From an uncultured Clostridium sp. (GTDB lineage Bacteria > Bacillota > Clostridia > TANB77 > CAG-508): a DNA stretch of 64,000 nt. Below, piece after piece: positions 17,157-27,032 of the stretch. The notes below the pieces were generated by a model. The model saw only the letters and a list, made by a program, of their open reading frames with translations. It was not told the origin of the DNA and did no database searches. The stretch covers positions 62,001 to 126,000 of the forward strand of contig CAUBRZ010000002.1 of the NCBI GenBank assembly GCA_958438515.1, in the 5' to 3' direction. A program made the translations under genes and the position numbers. Positions within the stretch are counted from its first letter, which is position 1, and the number at the start of each line of letters is the position of its first letter.

Positions 17157-19236
17157 TTATTTTGTTGTAGCTGTCATAGATGAGAATGAACTTGACATAC
17201 TTGTTAATCCGATAAATACTAATGGAATAATTAAATATCCAACAAACATACAAACCATTGGAGCAAAACCAATAAACCTACCTATCATACCTTTTCTTTT
17301 AATTAATCTCTCATTTGACTCTTTTCTTTTTGCTTGATAATAATCTCTTTCTGAATCTAATTCATCAAATGCATCTGTAATTGGTATTTTTTCTACTGCT
17401 GCTTGCATGCTTTCAATAATTCTAATTAAAGGCATATAGCTTACTTCGTCTTTCATTGCCTCTAAGGCTTCCCATGCACCAGCTTCATAGTTGTTAAGAC
17501 ATTTTGTAATTGGTGCTTTAAAAATATTTGAGTATCTTTCTAACCATTCTAGAATAATTTCAACACTAACTCTTTCAATTCTCATAAGCATTAATATAAT
17601 TGTTTGGAATTGCATTACTTCATCTTCCATTTCTAGTTGTCTCATTTTTACTTGGAATATCAAAATCCAAATAGGAGCTTTATATCCAATAACTGAAAAT
17701 ACAAATGCTAATAACAATTCAAACCATTGCATATATTCACTATTTATAATTTGTAATTTGTTATAAATTCTCTCAGCTGCTTTGTCAATTTCCCCACTAT
17801 CTGCCTCTTTATAAAAATCTGATTTTTCCACAGCTTTTCTTATTTCTGCTTGAGTTGTCTTTGTTTTTCCTCTGTACTTATCCAAAAATACATTGTCCTG
17901 CCTAGTTATTTCCATCGCTTTTTTCTGGTCTTTTTCAGAAAGTCCGACCTATTATATCATAATCTGTAGTTGGTTCAGTATATACATAGTTAATTGCAAC
18001 TGTATGTAGTTGTGTAAATATAAATATGGATGCAAAAAATGTTACTATTGCAAGTGTGATTCTATTTATATATAACCATTCCATTTTTAACTTTGATGCT
18101 GAATCTTTTAATAATTGTCCAATTTTTCTATAATCTTTTGTTCCTTTTTTTGGCATAAATAAGTCCACTATTTTCTTTATTGGTTTTTTCTTATACAATT
18201 TTTGTTGCCATGGATTATCTGTATTTTTTACATCTATTCCTGTTGAACCATTATCTTTTAATTTTCTAACTAATATGTAAGATACAAACGTTATAATTAA
18301 AATAAGAATTTGTACTATCATTCCAGCTTTCCCATAATACCAATTTGAAGTAAAAGAAAAGTTAGATACTGCCCATTTTTTCAATGGTTCTAATAATAGC
18401 ACTGGTGCAATAGAGATAACAGACAAACTTTGAAAAACATAATTTAATTTATCTCTTTTTAAAATCTCTAGTTGCATTTCTTGTGTAATATTATTCACAT
18501 TTTTTAAATATAAAGATGCTCCATTTACTTTTCTATCACCAAACTCTTTAGTTAAATAAGATATACCTGCAAATTCTTTTAAAAAGCTATTTGGGGCTAT
18601 ATCATAATATTTTTCTAATTCCATTTCTGGGTCATCAGATATTAATATCTCATAAATCTTTTCGCCCTGTCTTGAAACATCTTTTTCATCATCTTGTGAT
18701 ACTTGATAAATTGCTTCTTCTACCATATTAAACTCATGGTAAGCATGTCTAATTTCAGAAAAGAAGTCAAGTTGTTCTTTTAATATTTTATTATCTATTT
18801 TATCTACTGAACCATCAATGAAAGTATCTATCATAAATAATTCAAATATCAATAAAATAAACATCAATAAATAATTACTTGAAGTTATAAAAATTGTTAA
18901 AACTATAATTGGTACTAAAATCGCAAGTGTTTTTGTAAGAATTTTTGCAGTACCTTTTCTTGTGTTATATTCATCATCTATATTTATAATTTCTAATCTT
19001 CTTCTTATTTTTAAAGCATATCTTTTTATAAATGGTATTTTTATGTAAGTTAAATATAATTTTTGAAATAGTATTTCAGTAGAAAATCTATTTTCTTTTG
19101 TTCCTTCTTGTAGACGTTGTATTTGCTTATATTCAGATTTTTGCATCTTTTTAGATAATATTATATATAAAATTAAAATTACTATAAAAGCTGCTGCTGA
19201 ACCACCCATTATATAAAATATAACTTGATTACTCAC
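17157..19236 (-). CDS. Fused TadB-TadC-type inner-membrane platform protein, read through a CGGA site
   Basis: 692 residues if CGGA at 17943-17946 is read as glycine. The first 430 codons (ending TTDYDIIG) look like a TadB-type membrane protein with helices near 10-28, 105-140, 285-335 and 400-420. The rest, from GLSEKDQKKAMEITRQ, is a TadC/T2SSF-like domain with LLLAFVFSVIGYKAPIWI, a cytoplasmic helical region and a closing helix pair (GFAPMVCMFVGYLIIPLVFI). Without the site the two halves would be separate frames, the second starting inside the linker at 17915 without a good ribosome site. Such proteins anchor the pilus ATPase to the membrane. Confidence 0.82.
17943..17946 (-). other. CGGA frame site joining TadB and TadC parts (Gly431)
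   Basis: In-phase CGG after GGT. The zero frame stops two codons later at TGA. 430 codons precede it and 261 residues follow in perfect register. Confidence 0.85.
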
Positions 19237-19273
19237 TTCGATTTAGCACCTCCTTTTCTATCTAAAGTAAATT

Positions 19274-21258
19274 TTACTCTTGTGCTTTTGGTTTTCTTCC
19301 TCTTTTCTTTGGTGTTGAATCTTCTATATATTCTGCACTTGTATAAGCTGATACTGGTATACTTTCTCTTTTTGTTTTATCTCCCCAATGTTTTTCTATG
19401 AATTTGTCAAATTCTTCAACATCAGATTCATCCATGTTATTTCTCATTTCTTTTATATTTGTTTCTGTAATTGGATTTGTAATTACATATTCTCCATCTA
19501 TGTATTCTAATATGTTTCTATATGTATACAACTTTTTATCAGTTGATTTTTCAAAATATCTAGTAGCATTATCAAAAAATTTATCAAATTTTCCTTCTAA
19601 CGTTTTTTCTTTTCTATGATCAAATGTATATTCACTTTTGCTTTCTATTGGAATACATTCTGTAATTCTTTCTATATATCTTTTTCCTCTAAAATCTTTT
19701 ACTTGGTGTACATCAAAGTTTAAAACTTGTACAACTTGTTCTTCTGCTGTTTTTTCATCAGTAAATACTCCTGTTCTTAACATTGAGTTTCTTAAAGCTG
19801 TTACTAAGTTTGGAAATGTTTTAGCATGGTGAGTAAATAATGTGAATTTAGATGCAACTTGAGCTGCTTGTATCATCCAAGATGCTACAGGGTCTGTCGC
19901 AACCTCTCCAATTATATTTACAGAACCGTCAGTTTTCTTTTGTACGTCCAAACCTTCTTGCCCTGAAATAGTATCTGTTTCACGGAAAGATAAAATATTT
20001 CTTGTTGGATATATTTTTCTTAAATGAAGCTCAAATGCCATTTCTTGAACCCTTATATTCATTGTTTCATAAATATTTTCTATCATACCCATAAGCAAAG
20101 TTGTTTTACCTGAACCTTGTTCACCAGTAATTGAAGTAATCCTTGCTCCTTTTACTAAGAATTTTAATAGTTCAATGGCATCTTCTTTTCCTGGATCTCT
20201 TACTAATTGCTCTAGAGTTGCTCTTTTTACGTCAAACTTTCTTACGAAAAATGCCCATGTCTCAGAGAAGCTTGGTCTTACAACAACAACACGAGAACCA
20301 TCTTTCATTTCATTAATTTTATAACCATTTGTATCTGATAATTGTCCAGGATTATTATATTTGTAAATATTCTGACATACTCTTTTTAATTCTGCTTCTG
20401 TTCCAAAAGATAAAAACTCTAATCTTATAGATTTACCTTGGAAGAAAATCCAAATACTATCACAAGCTCTTGGAACTTTATGTTCTGCAATTTGTCCTAA
20501 ATAATCTCCATCTGTTTGTGCAACCTGACTTAAAAAGCTTTCTGGAAGTCCAGATACTCCGTCCAGATACTCCGGTCAATATTCATATCTCTTACTTCAT
20601 CAATAGTGCTATATCCTTTATAATGTTGGTAAATTCTTTGTACTACAACTTCTAACTTGTCTGAAAAAGGTAGTACAATATTTTCTTTTTCATATATTTC
20701 TTCTATCTCATTACTTGTTATTACATAAGAAGGTTTTGTTTCTCCTTCTACATATTTTAACTCTGCTAAATTATAGTTCTTTATTAACTCTGTTAAAGCT
20801 TCATATCCAAATTCTTTTTTATATGCATAAATTAAAATATCAAATTTATCTTGTGCAGTTAAAAGTGATGGAATATCAAATGGAATTGCTTTAGATATGT
20901 TAGTTTCAGTTACTCCATATTCTTTTAATAATAAATCATAAATCAACTCTTTTACATATCTTTTATCATTAACATCTCCATAGGTACATCCTTTTAATGC
21001 CTTTTTTAATTCGTATTTTTTATTTTTTCTTCTCTTTAATTCTTCTTCTGAAAGACCTATATCATATAAGTTAATTTTTGTTATTTCATCTAGCCTTCTT
21101 TTTACAAATTCTATCATCTTGTCAATAGTATAAGTTTTATCATCTACTTCTACTGTTTTTTCTACTTGTGCTTCCTTTTTCTTTTTTATATTGTAATATA
21201 TTACAAATATTGCAATTAATATAACAATTAGTGTTAGCACAATGTTTGTTATTGTCAT
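19274..21258 (-). CDS. TadA/CpaF-type pilus ATPase with N-terminal membrane helix, two CGGA sites
   Basis: 660 residues. Secretion ATPase (T2SSE family) that powers pilus assembly. An N-terminal helix (IVLTLIVILIAIFVIYY, about 6-22) is unusual for this family. The N1 domain follows, then the ATPase core with Walker A GEQGSGKTTLL, Asp/His-box region with FRETDTISGQEG, and VNIIGEVATDP (Walker B). The C-terminus is lysine-rich (KKRGRKPKAQE). The frame breaks twice within 17 bases, at 20571-20574 and 20558-20561, giving net +2. Reading both CGGA as glycine gives NIDGVSGGVSGLPESF and continuous homology. The two sites lie in a perfect 13-base tandem duplication. Confidence 0.88.
20558..20561 (-). 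other. Second CGGA frame site in pilus ATPase gene (Gly233)
   Basis: Becomes in-phase only after the first site is read as four bases; preceded by GGA. The remaining 427 residues then follow in register. Confidence 0.92.
20571..20574 (-). other. First CGGA frame site in pilus ATPase gene (Gly229)
   Basis: In-phase CGG after GAC, 228 codons from the start. First unit of the 13-base duplication. Confidence 0.92.
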
Positions 21259-21271
21259 TTAGGTCCCCTCC

Positions 21272-22111
21272 TTACATTTTCATTGCTAAATCTTGTAACC
21301 TGTATATTATACTTTCTGCTGTTCTTTTTATTTCATCTAGAAAAAATCTATTTCTATCATCTGCACTAGTTCTTTTTAAATTTAAAAGTAAGTCTGGCAG
21401 ATTACCTTCCTCACATGCCTCAAAAAACAATGTATTATATGGAATTGTTGATATCTTGTTTCTTTCTCCTAGATATCTTGTAATGTTTTTTGCTGTATAT
21501 TTTGAAAATCTATCATATCTTCCAACTAATAACAATGTTTTATTAGTTTCTAAAACTGGCATGATTTCTTTTAATTGTATAAAATTGTTTACACTTGATA
21601 GTCTTTGACTAACATTTGCAACAATTAAATTTGAATCTTCTAATATAATGTCACTATATCTTTCTTCAATTTCTTTATCTAAATCAACAAATACTAAATC
21701 ATAATATTTGTTTGCTAAACTAATAATATCTGGATATAATTTTTTTATTTCTTCATATTCTTGAGCATTTCCTTTAAAACTTTGTAGAACTTCTAATCTG
21801 TCTTTAAAAATTATTTTTGTATAATTAGTTATATTTTCTGGAGATACCTTATTGCTTTTTGCAATTCTTGCTAATCCTGACACTCCACTTTCCATAGCAA
21901 TATTATTCACATTAGGCATAAAAAAATTAAAAGTTTTTTTAGCTTTTTTTTCTTCCCAAAAACAGTGATCTAGTACTTCATCTTTATATGCAGTTGAAAT
22001 TATTAGAATTTTATAATTATGCTCAATTGCCATATATGTGGCAATTGCAGCTAATGATAACGTTTTTCCTGTTTGTTCTCTACCGTTGCTCCAAAATGTT
22101 ACAATTGACAT
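21272..22111 (-). CDS. CpaE/MinD-like ATPase of the pilus locus
   Basis: 279 residues. MinD/ParA-type fold: the opening TFWSNGREQTGKTLSLAA is a deviant P-loop ending in GKT, and YYDLVFVDLDKEI matches the switch-II/Walker B region. Residues after about 200 (LLVGRYDRFSKYTAKNIT) resemble the CpaE C-terminal part. CpaE-type proteins position Tad secretion machines. Ends 13 bases before the TadA-like gene and starts 3 bases after a second MinD-like gene, so all are co-transcribed. Contains an out-of-phase CGG (AAC GGT) with no frame change. Confidence 0.8.
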   Translation of the reverse strand: MSIVTFWSNGREQTGKTLSLAAIATYMAIEHNYKILIISTAYKDEVLDHCFWEEKKAKKTFNFFMPNVNNIAMESGVSGLARIAKSNKVSPENITNYTKIIFKDRLEVLQSFKGNAQEYEEIKKLYPDIISLANKYYDLVFVDLDKEIEERYSDIILEDSNLIVANVSQRLSSVNNFIQLKEIMPVLETNKTLLLVGRYDRFSKYTAKNITRYLGERNKISTIPYNTLFFEACEEGNLPDLLLNLKRTSADDRNRFFLDEIKRTAESIIYRLQDLAMKM

Positions 22112-22114
22112 TTT

Positions 22115-22813
22115 TTATACTCCTTTTTCTATATTTTTGATAATCCTTCTTACTTGCATATCACTTATATCCCCTAATATTTCCTCTGCGATATATGCTA
22201 ATCCATCCTTATATTGAATACTTAATTTCTTAAACTTTATTTTTGCCACTCTTTGATTTTCATATATAACACTTAAGTCTCCATTTTCCATCGGAAAATA
22301 TATTTTATAATCTTCCCATATGACTTTTTTTCCTAAAGAAAGATAATTTAAATAGTCATCTTCTTCTTTTATCATATCTTTTGAGAAAAGTATTTTTGTT
22401 AATTTTATAGGGTTTGTTAAATTACTTATAATTTCTAATCCTTTTTTTAGTGAATATATATCAAAAGAAGTTACAAAATAGTTTTTATCAGATTCTTGCA
22501 AGTTATAGTTTTCAAACCCTTCTTGCGTGTCAGTATCTATTAGTACAATATCATATTCTAATTTTTGCATCTCAGAAACTCCTAGATATTCTTTTATATC
22601 TTCAATTCCTGAGAAGCCAACTGCTATATCTATTTCTTCATATTCTGTAACATATTTCACAGTAGGATTTATTGCAGGAACAACATATCTTGATTTTTGA
22701 GTTGTTGTTGCATCTACTATTAAAACACTCTTATTTAATGCTGTTAATATTTTAGCAACATATATAATTAAATCTGTTTTATCATAAGCTCCAATAAACC
22801 CTACCTTTTTCAT
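22115..22813 (-). CDS. MinD-like protein with degraded P-loop, pilus locus
   Basis: 232 residues. The ParA/MinD fold is recognisable from MKKVGFIGAYDKTDLIIYVAKILTALNKSVLIVDA and YDIVLIDTD, but the P-loop position reads GAYDKTDLI and lacks GKS/T, so ATP hydrolysis is doubtful. It may be a pseudo-ATPase partner of the adjacent GKT-containing protein. Just downstream of the CpaB-like gene. Family resemblance is from pattern only. Confidence 0.72.
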   Translation of the reverse strand: MKKVGFIGAYDKTDLIIYVAKILTALNKSVLIVDATTTQKSRYVVPAINPTVKYVTEYEEIDIAVGFSGIEDIKEYLGVSEMQKLEYDIVLIDTDTQEGFENYNLQESDKNYFVTSFDIYSLKKGLEIISNLTNPIKLTKILFSKDMIKEEDDYLNYLSLGKKVIWEDYKIYFPMENGDLSVIYENQRVAKIKFKKLSIQYKDGLAYIAEEILGDISDMQVRRIIKNIEKGV

Positions 22814-22841
22814 AGTATGTACTTCTCTCCTTCTTTTTATT

Positions 22842-23945
22842 TTATTCTGATGTTACTCCTGATAAAGAATCTAAATATTCTTTTCTTGAGTTTTTAGAAT
22901 TTGTTATACTTTCTTCCATTTTAGTTTCTAAGTTTGATGTTGCTTGTTCCCCTTGGCTATTTATTACACTATTTATTGAGTTGTTTCTTAAATCTGGTAA
23001 ACCACCTTTTTGATATCTTTGACTTAACTCATCCATTGCTTTTTGTAATACGTTTGGATCACTTTGTAATAATTTAGATGTACTTTCATTTATTGGATAT
23101 GTTGGAGTTGCAGCTTTTTGCATTCCTGCTTCTGTATATTTTGTCGCATAAAGTTTTGCACCTTTTACTTGTGCACTATCAATAATTGCACAACTCATAT
23201 GTAAGATTTCATCTTCTGATAAATTAACCCATATTGTATCTTCTGAATCTACTCCACTTACTTGAGGTATTTCAACTTCTTTTTTAGAAACGACTATGAA
23301 ATCTTGTCCATTTGGAAACATTACTCTTATATCAATATAGTCTCCTGTTGCTAAATCCATTGGTAAAACTATTACATTGTATTCTTGTTTTCTTATATCA
23401 TCTTGTACCATATTATCACTTTTATTTAATAATTCAGTTGTTATTAATGTATTTTTTTTCATAGTTACCTTTGCTATTAATGGAACACTATTTAATTCAA
23501 CGTATTCTTTATCACCTTTTTTATTCATTGTATAGTAATTTTCTGTTTCTTCTTCTTGTTTTATTTCTTTTTCTTCATTATCTTTTTTTATGTATAATTT
23601 AGCTTCATTATTTTTATCATATTTTGTATATATTTCATTTCCTTCTTTATCTTGTAATGCATAATTTTCAATTACACTTATATCACTTGTTGCATTACTT
23701 GGTACTAAATTTTTATTTACTGTTTGTAATGTAAGCATATCTTTTGTGATTACTTGTCCTGAGCTTACATCTTGATTTAACACATATGCTCTTACACTAG
23801 CTTGCATATCAGCTTTTTCTTTTTTAGTTTTTTGCATTAATTGCCAAAATAAAAGTCCTATAACAATACCTGATATACATAGCATTGCTAACATTCCTAA
23901 TAAAAATGAATTTCTTGCTTTTCTTTGCATTGGATTTGTTGCCAT
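22842..23945 (-). CDS. CpaB-like pilus assembly protein (SAF domain)
   Basis: 367 residues. N-terminal membrane helix (about 14-34, FLLGMLAMLCISGIVIGLLF), then a SAF-type domain (YVLNQDVSSGQVITKDMLT) characteristic of CpaB/RcpC proteins, which bind peptidoglycan or pilus components outside the membrane. A charged insertion (about 100-150) is rich in K, E and N. A second conserved stretch (VLPMDLATGDYIDIRVMFPNG) follows, then an acidic/serine tail. First gene of the pilus operon, with ribosome site GGGAGGAA before ATG 23945. The SAF call is good; its exact partner is not known. Confidence 0.85.
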   Translation of the reverse strand: MATNPMQRKARNSFLLGMLAMLCISGIVIGLLFWQLMQKTKKEKADMQASVRAYVLNQDVSSGQVITKDMLTLQTVNKNLVPSNATSDISVIENYALQDKEGNEIYTKYDKNNEAKLYIKKDNEEKEIKQEEETENYYTMNKKGDKEYVELNSVPLIAKVTMKKNTLITTELLNKSDNMVQDDIRKQEYNVIVLPMDLATGDYIDIRVMFPNGQDFIVVSKKEVEIPQVSGVDSEDTIWVNLSEDEILHMSCAIIDSAQVKGAKLYATKYTEAGMQKAATPTYPINESTSKLLQSDPNVLQKAMDELSQRYQKGGLPDLRNNSINSVINSQGEQATSNLETKMEESITNSKNSRKEYLDSLSGVTSE

Positions 23946-24011
23946 GACAAATTCCTCCCTTAATATTTATTTTTCTTATATTTTTTACAAAATAATTATA
24001 TTATCTATTCT

Positions 24012-24040
24012 ATTTTAACTCATATAGCACTTAAAATCAA
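24012..24040 (-). promoter_or_regulatory. Possible promoter of the pilus operon
   Basis: On the minus strand TTGATT (24035-24040) and TAAAAT (24012-24017) are 17 bases apart, about 70 bases before the CpaB-like start. Confidence 0.4.
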
Positions 24041-24059
24041 TGAATTTATATAGGTGTAA

Positions 24060-24944
24060 TTAAAAGTTAATATTGTTGTAATATTTTTGTAATATTTTAG
24101 CTACACCTTCTTCATTATTACTTTTTGTTATAACATCTGCAATAGATGTTACAACTGGTGTACTACCTTCCATTGCTACTCCTAACCCTGCATTCTCTAT
24201 CATTTTTTTATCATTAATATTATCCCCAATTGCCATTACATCTTGTGAATCAATTTGTAACTTTTCAATTAGAAATTCAATAGCATTCCATTTATCTACA
24301 TTTTCCAACGAAATTTCAGTGTAATAGTACTCTATTGGTATATCCTCAGTTCCTTGTTTTATCATCTTTCTGGACATATGTGAAACATCTAAAACTTCTA
24401 TTCCCTCTACTTGTTTTACTTTTCTTAATATAGAATTAAATACTGTCTTATTATCATCACATATTGTTACTTTTAAGAATTTTTCTTCATTCATGTTTTT
24501 TACATATTCATACATGTCATCTACAATGTTTATATTTGTTTTTTTACTTTCTTCTTTTTTTAAATTTTCTTTATGATAATATAAAACATTGTACTTTAGA
24601 GCTGTTGCAAGTATTGTCTTATCTGTATAAACATTATAATTAATACTGTTTTCCTCACATATTTTTATAATTTGTAAAACTTTTTGCTTTGACATATATT
24701 TTTCATATATAATTTTGTCATTTTTAATGTCGTAAACAAGTGCTCCATTTCCTGCTATAAAATAATTATTGCTTCCTATTTCTTTTGCTATTGCTTTTAT
24801 AGAATCTATTGGTCTACCTGATGCAATTATCACATCTGCACCATTTTCTATGGTTTTTTCTATTGCTTTTTTGGTATTTTCTGTTACAACTCCATATTTA
24901 TTTAACATTGTACCATCTAGGTCTACTGCTACTATTTTATACAT
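24060..24944 (-). CDS. Cof-type HAD phosphatase
   Basis: 294 residues, full length for the Cof/YwpJ group of haloacid-dehalogenase hydrolases, which dephosphorylate sugar phosphates or flavin-type metabolites. Motif I VDLDGTML (about 6-13), motif II IIASGRP, the conserved lysine region, and motif IV GDNINDKKMIENAG are all present, with a type IIB cap in between (about 85-210). Stands alone between the pilus operon and hpf. Substrate cannot be deduced from sequence. Confidence 0.9.
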   Translation of the reverse strand: MYKIVAVDLDGTMLNKYGVVTENTKKAIEKTIENGADVIIASGRPIDSIKAIAKEIGSNNYFIAGNGALVYDIKNDKIIYEKYMSKQKVLQIIKICEENSINYNVYTDKTILATALKYNVLYYHKENLKKEESKKTNINIVDDMYEYVKNMNEEKFLKVTICDDNKTVFNSILRKVKQVEGIEVLDVSHMSRKMIKQGTEDIPIEYYYTEISLENVDKWNAIEFLIEKLQIDSQDVMAIGDNINDKKMIENAGLGVAMEGSTPVVTSIADVITKSNNEEGVAKILQKYYNNINF

Positions 24945-25102
24945 ATTTTACACTCCTCATTTTTTGTCGAGATTTATTATATATATAAATTTTAAAATTT
25001 GCAATAATTTTATAATATAAAAGCTTGAAAAAATCAAAAATACCATATATAATAAAATCATATCATAAAACAATTAACCAAAAAGAGAAAGGAGCGATTT
25101 TT

Positions 25103-25630
25103 ATGAAAATAAAAATAACAGGAAAGGAACTAAAGATAACAGATGCAATAAACGATTATGTAGAAAAAAAATTAGACAGGATTGATAAATATTTTGAAGA
25201 TTCTGAAGCAGAAGTTACTTTAAGAACCGAAAAAGCAGAACAAATAGCTGAAATTTATGTAACAGCAAATGGTCAAAAGTATAGAGCAGTAACAGAAGAT
25301 AAAGATATGTATGCTTCAATTGACAAAGATATAGATATATTGGAAGGTCAAATTAGAAAAGCAAAAACTAAAAAAGAAAAAATGATGAAAGATGCCTCTT
25401 TAAAATCTATTGAGACTGTAACAGATGTAGTTTCTGAAATCAAAGATGAAATTATTAAAACTTCTTATTATGATATTAAACCAATTACACCTGAGGATGC
25501 CGTTTTAAAATTACAAGAAAAACCAACACATAATTTTTTAGCTTTTATAAATGTTGAAACTGGAAAAGTAAATGTTATTCATAAGTTAAAAGATGGCAAA
25601 AATTATGGTTTAATTGAACCAGAAGCATAA
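25103..25630 (+). CDS. hpf: Long-form ribosome hibernation promoting factor
   Basis: 175 residues from ATG 25103, chosen for the ribosome site GAAAGGAG and because MKIKITGKELKITDAI is the family start; an upstream in-frame ATG at 25025 adds a non-conserved leader. The N-terminal S30AE domain (about 1-95) binds the small subunit and blocks tRNA sites. The C-terminal domain (about 115-175, FLAFINVETGKVNVIHKLKDG) drives 100S dimer formation, as in the long HPF of Firmicutes. A single gene with its own terminator. Confidence 0.95.
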   Translation: MKIKITGKELKITDAINDYVEKKLDRIDKYFEDSEAEVTLRTEKAEQIAEIYVTANGQKYRAVTEDKDMYASIDKDIDILEGQIRKAKTKKEKMMKDASLKSIETVTDVVSEIKDEIIKTSYYDIKPITPEDAVLKLQEKPTHNFLAFINVETGKVNVIHKLKDGKNYGLIEPEA

Positions 25631-25641
25631 AAATATATAAT

Positions 25642-25669
25642 AAAGGCAGGAAATCAAATCCTGCCTTTA
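25642..25669 (+). terminator. Terminator after hpf
   Basis: AAAGGCAGGA pairs with TCCTGCCTTT around a loop of about eight bases, 12 bases after the hpf stop. Confidence 0.85.
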
Positions 25670-25742
25670 TGTATTTTAAAATAATAATAAAATAGATAAA
25701 AACAAAATTTAATCTCCTGCTAAGAACTAAACTTTAATAAAA

Positions 25743-25940
25743 CTATTTCATGTTTCTTTCAGCTTGTTCTATCATTTTTTTAACCATTTGTCCACCGATT
25801 TTACCAGCGTCTTTAGCAGATATATCTCCATTGTATCCGTCTTTTAAGTTAACACCAACTTCGCTAGCTACTTCATATTTGAACTTATCTAAAGCTGTCA
25901 TAGCTTCTGGAACTAATTTTTTGTTGCTTGAGTTTGCCAT
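25743..25940 (-). CDS. Alpha/beta-type small acid-soluble spore protein
   Basis: 65 residues. SASPs coat and protect DNA in the dormant spore core. Diagnostic motifs: KYEVASEVGVNL (about 26-37, the region cut by germination protease), and DISAKDAGKIGGQMVKKMIEQAE, which is the conserved DNA-binding C-terminal part. Strong ribosome site AGGAGGTG before ATG 25940. Two out-of-phase CGG strings (ATC GGT, GAC GGA) do not shift the frame. Presumably transcribed by the forespore sigma-G factor, although I did not identify that promoter. Confidence 0.96.
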   Translation of the reverse strand: MANSSNKKLVPEAMTALDKFKYEVASEVGVNLKDGYNGDISAKDAGKIGGQMVKKMIEQAERNMK

Positions 25941-26050
25941 TGTTTTTTCACCTCCTGTAATATTACACTTCAGAAAAAACTTTTGCTTTTTCTAATACTA
26001 TCATTTGCAGAAAGTAAAAAAAATAAACAGGAAATTTTTACAAAATCTTT

Positions 26051-26768
26051 TTAAAATTTATATTCTTTTTCAAGTTTTTCATCAAAATACAACTTTATTA
26101 TTAATTTAAATTCTTCTAAACTTTCTTCTTTTAATGTAAAAGAATATATTTTTTTAGCTGGTGCAAGTATTGTGTATTTAATAGCATTTACTGTACTTTC
26201 GTTCATTTTTATTGTTGATGTATCCTGTTTGCTACAACTCTCACATTTAAATCCATTATCTTTTATACTAAAATAATTCAAATTTTCTTTTTTACTACAA
26301 TTTGTACATTCTTTTATATTAGGTGTAAATCCTAATATTACTAATAAACGTAATTTAAACACACTTAATATTAAATCTAAATTTTTATCTGTTTCAGATA
26401 TAGTATAAAGTGTATTTAATAATAATTGTAAAATATTATAACAGTTTTGATTTTCATGTGTTACATCTTGTACAATTTTATTTATATGTACTGCATATTT
26501 TAGTTTATCTAAATCTGTCCTTAAGTTATAAAACACTTCAATTGGTTCTACAGAATTAATATGATATGTATTTGTTCCTTTATACATCAAGTACTCTCCA
26601 AAACAAAACATTTGCGTGCCAGCTAAAAGAGCACTTTTAGGTCTTCTTGCTCCTTTAGCCACACACGAAATTTTCCCGTATGCCAGGTGTTAACATCGTT
26701 AGCATTTTATCAAAATCTCCCATATTATGTTCAGATAATATTATTCCATTTATTTTTACATTTGACAT
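26051..26768 (-). CDS. recO: DNA repair protein RecO, read through a CGGG site
   Basis: 238 residues. RecO helps load RecA in recombination repair. N-terminal OB fold: MSNVKINGIILSEHNMGDFD, then MLTPGIGKISCVAKGARRPKS. A C4 zinc-type motif (CTNCSKKEN with CESCSK, about 150-172) is typical of Firmicute RecO. The frame breaks at CGGG (26675-26678) after ATA, 30 codons from the start; read as glycine it restores GKISCVAKGARR. Only 20 bases separate it from the yqzL-like gene upstream. As a plain ORF the protein would lack its first 31 residues. Confidence 0.9.
26675..26678 (-). other. CGGG frame site in recO (Gly31)
   Basis: In-phase CGG after ATA, in the conserved turn before KIS. 30 codons precede it and 207 residues follow. 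Confidence 0.9.
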
Positions 26769-26788
26769 TTTATATTTTATCCATCCTT

Positions 26789-26950
26789 TTATTTTTTTCT
26801 ATCTAAACTTATATTCATTATATTTTGTATATCTTCTATATCTTTTGAATTATTCATTTTATTTTCTATATTTTCAATTTGTTTTAGTTCTAAAAACGCA
26901 TTAATATCACCTGTATTTTTAAAGGTATCCCATGCAATTTTCTTTATCAT
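26789..26950 (-). CDS. yqzL: YqzL-like small protein between era and recO
   Basis: 53 residues, below usual ORF cut-offs. The start MIKKIAWDTFKNTGDINAFL matches the YqzL pattern (aromatic W-x2-F-x2-TG-x-I near the N-terminus), and the place between era and recO is the same as in Bacillus. The C-terminal half is helical and charged. The downstream gap to recO is 20 bases. Function unknown in any species to my knowledge. Confidence 0.75.
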   Translation of the reverse strand: MIKKIAWDTFKNTGDINAFLELKQIENIENKMNNSKDIEDIQNIMNISLDRKK

Positions 26951-27032
26951 AAGCTTCACTTCCTTTTTTAAAGTTTTACCTTTAATTTTATCTTTTGCTT
27001 TTTTATTCTTTTTTATACCACTGTTTTTTATT

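Larger units (their letters stand above)
20549..20574 (-). repeat. 13-nt tandem duplication carrying two CGGA codons
   Basis: On the minus strand CGGAGTATCTGGA occurs twice back to back. As triplets this duplication would break frame; as CGGA-GTA-TCT-GGA each unit is four codons (Gly-Val-Ser-Gly) and frame is kept. Confidence 0.93.
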
